Assembly (NCBI RefSeq): GCF_026107515.2
Contig: NZ_JAPCHW010000008.1
Coordinates: 62,001-126,000, forward strand
Direction: 5' to 3'
Length of the DNA stretch: 64,000 bases
From: Glutamicibacter sp. MNS18
GTDB taxonomy: Bacteria > Actinomycetota > Actinomycetes > Actinomycetales > Micrococcaceae
The translations under genes were made by a program, and so were the position numbers. Below the pieces are notes generated by a model. It was given only the letters and a program-made list of their open reading frames with translations. It was not told where the DNA came from and made no database searches. Each line of letters begins with the position of its first letter. Position 1 is the first letter of the stretch. Shown here piece by piece: positions 35,705 to 45,483 of this stretch.

Positions 35705-37558
35705 TTACTGCGCGAACTGGGTTTCGTAAAGCTCGGTGTACCGGCCGCCCATATCCAGCAGTTCACGGTGGGTTCCACGTTCGGCGATCCGCCCCTCCTC
35801 GATCACCAGGATCAGGTCCGCGGACCTGATGGTCGACAGCCGGTGGGCAATGACCAGCGCGGTGCGGTTCTCCAACGCCTCAGTCAGCGCCGCCTGCACG
35901 GCCGCCTCGTTGGCCGAGTCCAGGGCCGCGGTCGCCTCGTCCAGAATGACCACCTGTGGTGCGGCCAGCAACAGCCGGGCAATGGTCATGCGCTGGCGTT
36001 CACCACCGGAGAGGCGGTAGCCGCGCTCACCCACCACGGTATCCAGGCCATCCGGTAGCGCGGTGATGGTCGGCTTCAGCCGGGCGCGTTCCAGGGCCTG
36101 CCAGATCTGCTCATCACTGACTTCGGGTCGCGCCAAACGCAGGTTGGAGCGGATCGTCTCGTGGAACAGGTGTCCGTCCTGGGTGACCATGGAGACGGTG
36201 GAGCGCAGGGATTCGAGCGTCAGCTGGCGGACGTCGACCCCGGCAAGTTCCACACTGCCCGCATCCACGTCATAGAGCCGAGCCAGCAGGGACGCGATGG
36301 TGGATTTGCCGGCCCCGGATGATCCCACCAGCGCCACCGTCGCCCCGGCCGGGACCTCGAAATCGATCCCGTGCAGCACCTGCTGGCCGCCACGGGTATC
36401 GAGCACCGATACGTCCTCCAGCGATGCCAGGGAGACCTTGTCCGCACTGGGATACGAGAAATCGACATTGGAGAACTTCACCGACACAGGGCCCGGCTTC
36501 GCTACCCGGGCATCCAGGGCATCGGTGATCAGCGGTTTCAGGTCCAGGATCTCGAAGACCCGGTCGAAGCTCACCAGCGCGCTGGTGATCTCCACCCGCG
36601 CATTGGCCAGCGCGGTCAGCGGCGCGTAGAGCCGGGTCAGCAGCATCCCCAGCACCACGACATCACCGGCGGCCAAGTCGCCGCGGACCGCGTACATGCC
36701 GCCCAGTCCGTAGACGACCGCCAGGGCCAGGGCCGCCACCAGGGTCAGGGTGGCCACGAAGTAGAACTGGCGCATCGCCACCTTCACACCAATATCCCGC
36801 ACCCGCCGGGCACGCAGCGCGAACTGCTCGGACTCATCGGCGGGTCGGCCGAAGAGCTTGATCAGGGTGGCCCCGGGGGCCGAGAACCGTTCGGTCATCT
36901 GGGTGCCCATGGACGCGTTGAGATCCGCCGATTCCTTGCGCAACAGCGCCACCGAACGCCCGAAATGCCGGGCCGGCAACAGGAAGATGGGTAACAGCAC
37001 CAGGGCCAGCAAGGTCACCTGCCACGAGGTGGAGAACATGACTCCGGCGGTCAGCAGCAGTGCCACGGTGTTGGACACCAGCCCGGACAGGGTTCCGGCG
37101 AATGCGGCCTGGGCACCGATGACGTCGTTGTTCAGCCGGCTGACCAGAGCACCGGTGCGGGTCCGGGCAAAAAACGCCACAGGCATCTTCTGGACATGGT
37201 CGAATACCGCGGTGCGCAGGTCGTAGATGATGCCTTCGCCCAGACGGGAGGAGAACCAGCGGACCACCACGGAGACCACCGCGTCCAGGACCGCGACCAG
37301 GGCGATCAGCAGGGCCACGTTGATGATGATCCGGATTCCGCTGCCGGCCACGATCTCATCCACCACCCGCCCGGCCAGTACCGGGGTGATGACCGCCAGG
37401 ACGGCCGACACAATGGAGAAGAGCACAAAGACCAACAAGCGGGACTTGTAGCCGGCGGCAAATTCCAGTACCCGGCGTGGAGTGGTGGCCGCATAGGCCT
37501 TGCCCTTGTCGCCGGACATCTTCCACAATGAATGCCAGGCTGCGCTTTCCATGCTCAT
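35705..37558 (-). CDS. ABC exporter, fused permease-ATPase (MsbA/LmrA-like)
   Basis: A 617-residue half-transporter. Six membrane helices span about residues 40-330. The nucleotide-binding domain follows, with Walker A GSSGAGKST, signature LSGGERQRM, Walker B VVILDEATAALD and H-loop IAHRLST. It likely works as a homodimer to export a lipid or drug. No partner gene adjoins it, so the substrate is open. The first residues MSMESAAWHSLWKMSGDKGKAY offer several possible starts; 37558 is the most upstream ATG. Confidence 0.9.
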   Translation of the reverse strand: MSMESAAWHSLWKMSGDKGKAYAATTPRRVLEFAAGYKSRLLVFVLFSIVSAVLAVITPVLAGRVVDEIVAGSGIRIIINVALLIALVAVLDAVVSVVVRWFSSRLGEGIIYDLRTAVFDHVQKMPVAFFARTRTGALVSRLNNDVIGAQAAFAGTLSGLVSNTVALLLTAGVMFSTSWQVTLLALVLLPIFLLPARHFGRSVALLRKESADLNASMGTQMTERFSAPGATLIKLFGRPADESEQFALRARRVRDIGVKVAMRQFYFVATLTLVAALALAVVYGLGGMYAVRGDLAAGDVVVLGMLLTRLYAPLTALANARVEITSALVSFDRVFEILDLKPLITDALDARVAKPGPVSVKFSNVDFSYPSADKVSLASLEDVSVLDTRGGQQVLHGIDFEVPAGATVALVGSSGAGKSTIASLLARLYDVDAGSVELAGVDVRQLTLESLRSTVSMVTQDGHLFHETIRSNLRLARPEVSDEQIWQALERARLKPTITALPDGLDTVVGERGYRLSGGERQRMTIARLLLAAPQVVILDEATAALDSANEAAVQAALTEALENRTALVIAHRLSTIRSADLILVIEEGRIAERGTHRELLDMGGRYTELYETQFAQ

Positions 37559-37708
37559 GGGTATAACTCGCGTTCCTGCTCAACGGTACGGTGGGACCAA
37601 CTCGCCCAATAATCCCACCATGCCACTCCCAGATCTAGGTAGGCTCGGCTTAGGATCGGTGGCTGGGGATCGTCCACCGGTGCTGGCGGTCGCTGGAATG
37701 GGATTCCT

Positions 37709-38291
37709 ATGGATCGGATAACCGCTTCAGACCTGCTGACCCGTGCCTTTGCGCGGGTCCCGCAGGATTTGCTCGGCCCCGTGACGTTCATCGGGCTGGA
37801 AGATGTTGCCGGGCACGGCTATGCACTGATCCAGCACGACCTGATCGGCGGGTTGATCGCCCACGTAGTCACCTTGGCTCCCGAGGTGGGTGAGTTCGGC
37901 TCGATCGAGAATGTGATCGAGAATCCGCATGGGTTCGAATTCGTTCCGCTGGTGGCCCAGCAGCTCGCCACCAGCCTGCGTGACGCCGGTGCCGGTGTCA
38001 CCTACCAGAGCCAGGCGGTCAAGGCCGGTATCCCCGCAGGACTCGGTGCTGGCCACCGACCTGGAATTCGTTCACGAACCCGAATTCCTGCCGTACCAGG
38101 CGGTCTTCGCCGCACGGGAAGAGGACCAGGACGACTCGACCTGGGAAGTCCTGGAGGAGGTCTACCGCTCGCCTGCGGTCACCGAGGCTTATGAGAAGGA
38201 GAACCGGGGATTGGGAGTCATCAGCCAGGCATCGCATGATGACCTGTTGGATTACCAGCAACGAACCGAGGAGGTCCTGCAGACACGCTGA
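37709..38291 (+). pseudogene. MetQ/NlpA-like substrate-binding protein remnant, frameshifted
   Basis: The first frame reads ENVIENPHGFEFVPLVAQQLATSLRD ... SQAVKAGIPAG, then coding continues in the next frame as DSVLATDLEFVHEPEFLPYQAVFAAREEDQDD ... VLQTR. The shift is at about 38036-38040 (GCAGGACTCGG). The pattern (IVENP, leader residues, then tyrosine-rich strand and REEDQD) resembles the C-terminal lobe of MetQ/NlpA lipoproteins. No signal peptide or N-terminal lobe is present, and no ABC partner adjoins. It is probably a dead fragment; a sequencing error could explain the frameshift but not the missing N-terminus. Confidence 0.5.
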
Positions 38292-38314
38292 GCGCGACTA
38301 AGGGAAACCATCGA

Positions 38315-38345
38315 GCCGGTCCCGGCCTTAGCCGTCGGGACCGGC
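38315..38345. terminator. Bidirectional terminator hairpin
   Basis: GCCGGTCCC and GGGACCGGC form a 9-bp stem with a 13-nt loop between the convergent MetQ-like remnant and tetR gene. Confidence 0.55.
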
Positions 38346-38359
38346 GTTCGCTGGCGCAA

Positions 38360-39001
38360 TCAAGCTGCTCCGGCTTCCTGCGGAATCTTGATCCGGTCGC
38401 CACTGGATGAACCCAGCGGCCAGGAATTGTCGATGGCCGAAGCGTAGTCAAAAGCCTCGTCAAGGATCGCCCGCAACGACTCATCGGGGTATTCGGCCCA
38501 ACGTTCCAACGCATGGTCGAGCAACGTCAGCGCAATGACAACTGCCGTCTGGGCCAGACGGACATTGGCGCAGAACGGTAGCAGGGCACGGACCAGCTCA
38601 TCCTGCTGCTGGCGTCGGAGCTCTGCCCATCCGGCGCGCAATGATGGTGAGTCCCAGACCAGACGTATACCTCGAAGTGCCGCTTCCGGGTCATGTTCGG
38701 CAGCGCTGAGCGGGAACTCGAAGCTACGCCGCAACAATTCCAGCAGACTCTCACCAGGTAGCGATTCAAGGCCGGAGAACACCTCAGTCAGACGAGAACC
38801 CTGGGAACGCAATGCGGTAAGCACCGCATCCTCCTTGGACGCGAAGTACCTGAAGAAAGTGGCCTTGGATACGCCGGCTGCACGGGCAGCCCTCTCGGAG
38901 GTGACGTTCCGTAAACCCTCACGCACGAACAACGGGTAGACCTGCTCCGCCAGTTCGATCTTTATCTTCTCGCGGACCCGATCCCGCACTATGTTGGCCA
39001 T
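38360..39001 (-). CDS. TetR-family regulator
   Basis: A 213-residue regulator. The N-terminal HTH is FVREGLRNVTSERAARAAGVSKATFFRYFASKEDAVL, followed by a helical ligand/dimer domain. ATG 39001 is the first in frame. A TGAGA-N5-TCTCA palindrome lies 35 bp upstream and could be its operator. The neighbouring divergent amidase is a possible target, but no efflux gene lies directly beside it. Confidence 0.88.
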   Translation of the reverse strand: MANIVRDRVREKIKIELAEQVYPLFVREGLRNVTSERAARAAGVSKATFFRYFASKEDAVLTALRSQGSRLTEVFSGLESLPGESLLELLRRSFEFPLSAAEHDPEAALRGIRLVWDSPSLRAGWAELRRQQQDELVRALLPFCANVRLAQTAVVIALTLLDHALERWAEYPDESLRAILDEAFDYASAIDNSWPLGSSSGDRIKIPQEAGAA

Positions 39002-39035
39002 GGAACCACTCTAGACCGATACACCGCACCAAATC

Positions 39036-39050
39036 TGAGAGACAGTCTCA
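39036..39050. promoter_or_regulatory. Candidate TetR operator
   Basis: TGAGAGACAGTCTCA has outer arms TGAGA/TCTCA and an inner GAGAC-A-GTCTC palindrome, 35 bp upstream of the tetR start. This is consistent with autoregulation. Confidence 0.5.
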
Positions 39051-39256
39051 TTTCCCATGTCATAACGGAGTTTTGCCTGTAGGTACTACCGCGTCGAAGA
39101 CAGCAGGACGGACTCCCACCAGCCGGTCTCAATGGTGCGGGGCACCAAGTAGGCCATGATCGACCCGGTGACATTGCCCCGGGACGGCTCCTATACGTAG
39201 AGTCAGGCAAGGGGGCAGCCAATGCCCCGATCCGCTTCGAAAGGAACCGGCACCCC

Positions 39257-40051
39257 ATGAAGATCGCCATGGCCCAGGTGCTCAGCACCGAGAATCCACA
39301 ACGCAATCTGGAGATCATCCGAGAGCTCTCCGGGCAGGCGGCCGAACAGGGGGGCCGTATCGTGGTGTTCCCCGAAGCCATGCAAATTGCCATGGGTAAC
39401 GACCTACTCGAAGCAGCCGAACCGGTTGACGGACACTGGGCGAACTCGGTTCGGCAGATCGCGCGCGAATCGGACATCACCATTCTGGCCGGGATGTTCA
39501 CACCGGGCGTGGGAAGAAGGCTTCGCAACACCCTGTTGGTGACCGGCCCCACTGTGGATACCAGCTACGACAAGATCCACCTCTACGACGCCTTCGGTTT
39601 CGCCGAATCCGACTCGGTGACCCCCGGCGAGCGCCCGGTGCAGTTCAGTATCGATGGGGTGAAATTCGGGGTGGCAACCTGCTATGACCTGCGCTTCCCG
39701 CGGTTGTTCACGCATCACGCCAACCATGGTGCCGTGGTGAACTTGGTCTGTGCCTCATGGGGTGCCGGCCCCGGGAAGGCCGAGCAATGGAGGACGCTGG
39801 CGGTGGCCCGGGCGTTGGATACCACTACCTTCGTGATCGCCGTGGATCAGGCGGATCCGGAATCCACCGGGGTCAGCGTCACCGGCACCGCGCCACTCGG
39901 GGTGGGTTTCTCCATTGCCGTTGACCCGCTGGGCCGGATATTGCATCAGGCAGGCATAGGCGAGGAATTGCAGGTGGTTGAGTTGGACCTGTCGCTGATC
40001 GACGAAGCCCGCGAGAAATTGCCGGTACTGGCCAACGCACGGGACCTTTAG
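39257..40051 (+). CDS. Carbon-nitrogen hydrolase (nitrilase-superfamily amidase)
   Basis: A 264-residue amidase. The Glu-Lys-Cys triad is visible: E40 (VVFPEAM), K107 (YDKIHLYD) and C142 (ATCYDLRFP). The DAFGFAESDSVTPGE loop matches the omega-amidase/NIT-like branch that hydrolyses alpha-keto amides or similar repair substrates. The start ATG 39257 has AAAGGA upstream. It is cytoplasmic and appears to be monocistronic. Confidence 0.9.
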   Translation: MKIAMAQVLSTENPQRNLEIIRELSGQAAEQGGRIVVFPEAMQIAMGNDLLEAAEPVDGHWANSVRQIARESDITILAGMFTPGVGRRLRNTLLVTGPTVDTSYDKIHLYDAFGFAESDSVTPGERPVQFSIDGVKFGVATCYDLRFPRLFTHHANHGAVVNLVCASWGAGPGKAEQWRTLAVARALDTTTFVIAVDQADPESTGVSVTGTAPLGVGFSIAVDPLGRILHQAGIGEELQVVELDLSLIDEAREKLPVLANARDL

Positions 40052-40112
40052 TCGGCCACCCGCCGGACCAGACAATCGCATCCGACGACTATCGGCGCAG
40101 TAGGCTGACAGG

Positions 40113-40811
40113 GTGTGGATTCTGATCATCGAGGACGAGGCGACCCTCGCCAAGGCCCTGCGCCACGGACTAACGGCCGAGGGGTATTCGGTTGAGGTAT
40201 GCCACGACGGGGTGAGCGGATACGAGTTCACCCGTCGCGGCAATTTTGATGCCATCGTCCTGGACCTGATGCTGCCCGGCATGAACGGGTACAAGATCCT
40301 CGAATCCCTGCGTCAACAGGGGAACACGACACCGGTGCTGGTATTGACCGCGAAGTCGGGGCAATACGACCAGGTCGATGCCCTGGATCTGGGTGCCGAT
40401 GACTACCTGGTCAAGCCTTTCCCGTTTCCGGTGCTCCTGGCCCGGCTCCGTGCACTGGTCCGTCGTGCTACGCCAGGGGACCTCCTCCAGCTGACGGTCG
40501 ATGGGTTGATCCTGCACCGAATGAAACGCCGTGCCCTGGTCGAGGATCTTGACCTGCGCCTGACGGATCTGGAGTTCGGGATCCTTGAAGCCCTGGCACT
40601 GCACCCGGAGGAACCAGTAAGCCGCGAGGAGATTACGGGTCATGCCTGGGCCGAGGGCGGAGGAACCCCCAACTCACTTGATGTGCGTATCGCGGCCCTG
40701 CGGCGGAAGCTGGAGAGCACCGGAACCCGATTGGCCATCGAGACGGTGCGCGGCACCGGATACCGGTTGGTGCGTCGCAGGATGACCAACTCTATGGACC
40801 CACGCCCGTGA
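40113..40811 (+). CDS. OmpR-family response regulator
   Basis: A 232-residue two-component regulator. The receiver domain has E7/D8, phospho-acceptor D51 (IVLDLMLPG) and K101 (LVKPF). The winged-helix DNA-binding domain is at the C-terminus (RLTDLEFGILEAL ... VRGTGYRLV). It starts at GTG 40113. TAGGCT lies 6 nt before it with no ribosome site, so the mRNA may be leaderless. Its stop overlaps the kinase start (GTGA). The target genes are unknown; the GT87 gene downstream is a candidate. Confidence 0.92.
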   Translation: MWILIIEDEATLAKALRHGLTAEGYSVEVCHDGVSGYEFTRRGNFDAIVLDLMLPGMNGYKILESLRQQGNTTPVLVLTAKSGQYDQVDALDLGADDYLVKPFPFPVLLARLRALVRRATPGDLLQLTVDGLILHRMKRRALVEDLDLRLTDLEFGILEALALHPEEPVSREEITGHAWAEGGGTPNSLDVRIAALRRKLESTGTRLAIETVRGTGYRLVRRRMTNSMDPRP

Positions 40812-42328
40812 GCCCGGCTACCCAAGGTCAGCCCCGCAGTAAGTGGCGGGCACGTTCGCTATTCGCCCTGTCCATACGCTGGAAAATCACCCTCGCCACC
40901 ATGGCGGCCATGACATTGCTTCTGTCTCTGCTCGGCATCGGATCGTACAGGTACGCAGCTAATGCCCAACAAACCTCGCTGATCCAAGCCGCAAATTCAC
41001 AGTTTAACGTCATCAGGATGTCCCTGGAACAAGGGACTATTCCGGAGGGCAGTCACTCCGTTTCCGGTACTCCCATAGAAGTCTCCGTCGGCAACAAGAC
41101 GATAATCGCCGATCCCATGATTTCCAGCCTGGGTTGGAATCACACCCTGGGTTCCGTCATGCCAGGCCCCCACCGGTCTGACGGCGACGACGCAGGAATC
41201 GGTGTCGTAGACCAATTTCCGATCACGACGACGAAGTCTTGGCATCCATGGGCCAACCGGAATTTCGACATTGCCTACATGGATATCCCGTCCGACCACG
41301 TTGGTCTGGATCTCGATGCAGGGCAAACTGTTGTGCGGATCGCCGCGGTGATACATGATGCCACCTCGGAACAGCTGCTGAAGTTTCTGCGCCTTGCCCT
41401 GTTTATTGCCATTCCCGTAACGGTAGCGCTGGTCGGGTCCGTTGCCTACGTTGCCGTTTCGTTCTCCCTGCGCCCGGTAGATCGGATCCGGCGCAAGCTC
41501 AAGGAGGTCACGGCAGCGAATTTGGGTCAACGGCTGTTTGTCCCGAGGACCGGGGATGAGATCCAGGCCTTGGCCGAGGAAGGCAACGCCGCCCTTGAGC
41601 GGCTGGAAATCGCCGAACACAGCCAGCAGCAGTTCATCACCAATGCCGCCCACGACCTGCGCAGCCCGCTGGCTTCACTGTACTCAACCCTTGAAATCGC
41701 ACGGTTGTACCCGGATTCCCAAAACACCGAGCAAACCCTGGCGGACGCCGAACAACAGGTCAAGCGCCTGATGGCCCTGGCCGAACAACTCTTGGAAATC
41801 GAGCAGCTCAACTCGCTGAAGAGCACCGGACTCCATGAGATCGACACCCAGCGGCTGGTCACCGCCGTCGTTGAATTGCATTCCACCCCGGTGCCGGTCA
41901 CGGTCCACATCAAGGACGATCTGCCGCAACTGGTCGGTATCGGGGTCGATCAACGACTGTTCGGCTCAGCGCTGTCCAATCTGCTCTCCAACGCCCAACG
42001 CCACGCCAGATCCACCATCAACCTCCATCTTGCCTACCAAGGCCCCATCACGGCGTCCCCGGATTCGTGTCCCCGGGGCACGATGCTGGTGGCCGTGGCC
42101 AATGATGGTCCCCCGATCGCCGAGCAGGATCGGGACCGCATTTTCGAGCGGTTCACCCGTCTCGATGAGGCACGTTCCGCGTCTCAGGGTGGAAGCGGCC
42201 TGGGTCTGGCACTCACCGCGCAGATCATGGCGGCGGCCGGTGGCGACGTACAGGTCACCCAGGAGTCCGGCATGACGGTCTTCCGGCTGCGTTTCCCGGC
42301 CACGGAAACTTCCACGCAGCGTACCTGA
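40808..42328 (+). CDS. Sensor histidine kinase
   Basis: A 506-residue membrane kinase. TM1 is near residues 20-45, followed by an extracytoplasmic sensor loop of about 150 residues, TM2 near 198-222, and a HAMP domain. The HisKA box contains H282 (NAAHDLRSPLAS), and the HATPase_c domain has N (LLSNAQRHA) and GSGLGLAL boxes. It is coupled by overlap to the response regulator. The sensor loop is not similar to a known domain by eye, so the signal is unknown. Confidence 0.92.
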   Translation: MSPATQGQPRSKWRARSLFALSIRWKITLATMAAMTLLLSLLGIGSYRYAANAQQTSLIQAANSQFNVIRMSLEQGTIPEGSHSVSGTPIEVSVGNKTIIADPMISSLGWNHTLGSVMPGPHRSDGDDAGIGVVDQFPITTTKSWHPWANRNFDIAYMDIPSDHVGLDLDAGQTVVRIAAVIHDATSEQLLKFLRLALFIAIPVTVALVGSVAYVAVSFSLRPVDRIRRKLKEVTAANLGQRLFVPRTGDEIQALAEEGNAALERLEIAEHSQQQFITNAAHDLRSPLASLYSTLEIARLYPDSQNTEQTLADAEQQVKRLMALAEQLLEIEQLNSLKSTGLHEIDTQRLVTAVVELHSTPVPVTVHIKDDLPQLVGIGVDQRLFGSALSNLLSNAQRHARSTINLHLAYQGPITASPDSCPRGTMLVAVANDGPPIAEQDRDRIFERFTRLDEARSASQGGSGLGLALTAQIMAAAGGDVQVTQESGMTVFRLRFPATETSTQRT

Positions 42329-42421
42329 CGGTGCCGTCGGGTTCAGTCAGCTTCCACTGCACCGGCCACGGCAAAGTACCTACCACCCGTACTTTTCCTC
42401 ACTGTCCAGGGAGCTGCCCTC

Positions 42422-43768
42422 GTGTCGGATACACGCAAATCCCGAACCCAACACCGGTTCGGCATCTGCAAGATTGCTTGGCTGGCGGCAACTGCGGTGG
42501 TTATTGCCATGGCCCTCGTCCTCCATCTGGCGGTGCTCTCCACAGTTGATCCGGTGGATTTCCTGGTCTACCGCTACGCGGTGATCGGCGTCTTCGACGG
42601 TGTGGACCTGTATGCCGCCAACCTGGTTGGTCCGATGATGCCCGACGGCGGGTTGCCCTACACCTACACCCCGTTCGGCGTCCTTGCCCTGCTGCCGACC
42701 GCGTTGTTAGGCCCTTGGAGCGCCTTCGCCGTGTGGTCGCTGCTGACCCTGACGGGTTTCGTCTGGAGCATGTGGCAAGTGATCCCGCAGGATCGGCGCC
42801 GCCCATGGTTGCTCCCGGTGTTGGCAGCTGTCGCCAGTGCCACCAGCGTCGTTGCCCACCATCTGCACTTCGGCCAGGTCAACGTGTTCCTCATGATTAT
42901 GGTGATCTGGGACCTGACCCGCTCGAGGTCCTCGGTAATCAGCCGGCGTCTGCCCCGTGGCGTATTGGTCGGTATGGCTGCGGCCATCAAGCTGACCCCG
43001 GGCCTGTTCATGGTGTTTTTCCTTCTCACCCGGCAGTGGCGGCTCTTCTGGGCCTCCACCGTGTCATTCATCGCCTGCACGTCGTTGGCGGGACTCCTGT
43101 TTCCGACCATGAGCTGGCGGTTCTTCAGCGACACCTTGTGGAGCCTGGGAACCCGGGTGAGCCTCACAGGGGATTTGGGGACCTCGGGCAACAACTCGAT
43201 CACCGGATTGTTCACTGCCCTCGGCGGTATTCCCAAACCGTTGATACTTGCCGCGCTCGTCGTGGCCGCGGTGTACATCCTGGGCGCGGCGGGCAAGACT
43301 CATTGGCGCGGTGAACACACTGCGGCCTGGTTGATAATCGGGGTCGGTGCCCCACTGCTCTCACCGGTGAGCTGGATCCACCATTGGGTGTACCTGCTTC
43401 CGGCCCTGTGCTATCTGGTGGGAACCCGCCGTTTCCATCGCATGTCAATGGTCGGGATAGTCTTGCCGGGGCTGTTGCTGTTGGTCGGCCCGGAAGCCGG
43501 GCAGTGGCTGTTTTCCACGGCCCCCTCGTGGTTGTGGCCGGCCGCGGCAATCCTGCGTCAATCCCTGATGGTCGCCTCAGTGGCCGTGATCTTCTGGCTG
43601 CAGCGGACCCAGCCCTGTCACAGGCTCCGGCCCAAAGCACGTGAAGACCGCGACCCCCGGTCGCGGTCTTCACGTGCTCATCCGTTTCTTCCCACGCCGG
43701 CCAGTGGCGACGATAGTGTCACCGTGGACGGTAAGCCGTTGCCTGTGTCCCCTCGGGTGATGGCCTAG
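42422..43768 (+). CDS. GT87-type membrane mannosyltransferase-like protein
   Basis: A 448-residue polytopic GT-C protein of the DUF2029/GT87 family, which use polyprenyl-phosphate mannose to build cell-envelope glycans. About ten membrane helices are visible. The DFLVYRYAVIGVFDGVDLYA loop after TM1 carries the family's acidic catalytic region, and FGQVNVFLMIM and AAIKLTPGLFMV are typical. It starts at GTG 42422 with AGGGAG upstream. The last 45 residues (from about KAREDRD) are translated from a perfect hairpin and look non-native. The stop codon abuts the left end of an IS element, so the 3' end may be altered. Confidence 0.85.
   Translation: MSDTRKSRTQHRFGICKIAWLAATAVVIAMALVLHLAVLSTVDPVDFLVYRYAVIGVFDGVDLYAANLVGPMMPDGGLPYTYTPFGVLALLPTALLGPWSAFAVWSLLTLTGFVWSMWQVIPQDRRRPWLLPVLAAVASATSVVAHHLHFGQVNVFLMIMVIWDLTRSRSSVISRRLPRGVLVGMAAAIKLTPGLFMVFFLLTRQWRLFWASTVSFIACTSLAGLLFPTMSWRFFSDTLWSLGTRVSLTGDLGTSGNNSITGLFTALGGIPKPLILAALVVAAVYILGAAGKTHWRGEHTAAWLIIGVGAPLLSPVSWIHHWVYLLPALCYLVGTRRFHRMSMVGIVLPGLLLLVGPEAGQWLFSTAPSWLWPAAAILRQSLMVASVAVIFWLQRTQPCHRLRPKAREDRDPRSRSSRAHPFLPTPASGDDSVTVDGKPLPVSPRVMA
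43636..43678. terminator. Perfect 20-bp hairpin inside the 3' end of the GT87 frame
   Basis: Arms at 43636-43655 and 43659-43678 are exactly complementary with a CCC loop. The hairpin is read through in frame by the GT87 gene, 90 bp before its stop. It was probably the terminator after the original stop codon. Confidence 0.65.
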
Positions 43769-43789
43769 CCCAGTTATTTCATGGCGGTG
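43769..43789 (+). repeat. Left terminal inverted repeat of the IS1380 element
   Basis: Matches the complement of the right end at 18 of 21 positions. It begins immediately after the GT87 stop codon TAG at 43766-43768. Confidence 0.8.
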
Positions 43790-43926
43790 CACGTAATTAA
43801 CCGTCGTTAACAAGGAAAAGGTGACCTGAACTGGGAAAATAGAGGTGTTGAAACTATATCTACCTGGTTCGAAAGGGTCACCTTTTCAGTGAACAACCTT
43901 ACCCGCCTTTCCCTGCCATCCCAACC

Positions 43927-45325
43927 GTGACGACCAACCAGAACCTGGTCAGCCATGCCGGACTCACCACCCTGACCGGGCTACTGAACAGCGTGGAATT
44001 CAAACACCTGAGCGAAGACAGGTTCTCCCAGTTCGCGCCGGCCACGGCCACACACCGGGCAGGGAAAATGATCGCGGACTTGTGCCTGATGCTCGCCGCC
44101 GGCGGCCAGCAAGTCAGCGACCTGGACCAGCTACGCACCAACGATGAGGTGTTCGGCCCGATCGCCTCCGAGGCAACGCTCAGCCGGTTCTTCGCACGCA
44201 TCGCCGAACACCCCGGGGCCTTCGACTACGCGTTCGCCACGATGCAACGCGAAGTCCGCTCCCGGCTATGGGCCGCCGCAGGGGGCCGCAACCCCGCCTT
44301 GAAGGCCAGCAGGAAGAACCCGCTGGTCATCGATATTGATGCCTCCCTAGTCCATGTGCACTCCGACAAGGAGAAAGCTGCCGGAACCTACAAGCGCGGG
44401 TACGGGTTCGCACCGAGGAATCGCGATGATTGATTACGGCAAGGGCTGCGGTACCGGCGAGGTGCTCGCCGTGCGACTGCGCCCGGGCAACAAGGGCGCC
44501 AATAGCGCCGCTGACCACATCAGCATCCTTCATGAGGCACTGGCCCAGCTACCGGACCAGTTCTACGACCAGAACGGGGAGCTGATCGGTGAGAAGATCC
44601 TGGTACGCACCGACAGCGCCGGGGCCTCACGCCAGTTCCTGAAGCACCTGCACGACCTGGGAATCCAGTTCTCCACCTCCTACGCGTTACCGGTCATCAA
44701 CGAACGCTATATCCGGTGGATCAACGAAAAGAAATTATGGGAACCAGCGCTCACCGCGGACGGTGAACTGCGCCAGGACGCGTGGGTCATCGACGCATCC
44801 AAGGTGATCGGGCTGAAGAACTACCCGCCGGGAACCAGGATCTACCTTCGGGCCGAACCCCTGCACCCCGGGGCGAAAGCCTCGCTATTCGATACGGAGG
44901 GGAATCGGATCACCGCGTTCCTGACGAACTCGCCACGCTACAACCCGCAGTTCCTGGACGTACGCCACCGGGCGCGGGGCCGCTGTGAGAACCGGATCAA
45001 AACGCTCAAGGCCGCTGGATTGGGTAAGCTGCCCTTCACCTCGTTCGCCTCGAACCAGGCATGGGCGATGTTGGCGATGTTCACCATGAACCTGGTCTCC
45101 TGGTTGCAGATGACCGTGTTACCGGCCGGGCATGTGGCCAGCAGTTGGGACCTGAAACGATGGCGGTACCGGGTCTGGTCCCTGGCAGGGAAACTGGTGA
45201 CCAGCGGCCGGCAAACCCGGTTGCTGATCAACCACACGACACCGGAAACCGGTCTGGTGCTACTGATCAATGAGAACCTCAGCTTGATGCATCAGCGGTG
45301 GCGGGAGGGGCAGCTCGCTGCCTGA
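43927..45325 (+). pseudogene. IS1380-family transposase with a +1 frameshift
   Basis: Frame 1 (43927-44433) contains the N-terminal part with NPLVIDIDASL (first Asp) and KRGYGFAP. Frame 2 continues from about 44415 with IAMIDYGKGCGTGEVLAVRLRPGNKG, LVRTDSAGA (second Asp) and RGRCENRIKTLK (catalytic Glu). The two halves join perfectly if one base is removed in CCGAGGAATC at about 44416-44425. IS1380 transposases are normally one frame, so this is a one-base insertion and the copy is inactive unless helped in trans. A sequencing error is the alternative. Confidence 0.85.
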
Positions 45326-45483
45326 TACCACCGGTAGCGTCCATCATCAGAACGAGAGCAAGGAAGAACCCGACCGGTGCGTGGAGACCGGCGCTCACAC
45401 CAGCGCATGGCGCCACTTGGTACACCCGAAAATGCTCAACCCCGCCGGGGCACGATCTGATCGTGCACCAGGCAGGGGTACTA

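Noticed and set aside
44354-44440. Programmed frameshifting in the transposase
   Set aside because: IS1380 transposases are encoded in one frame, and no slippery heptamer with downstream structure was seen; a one-base insertion explains the break.
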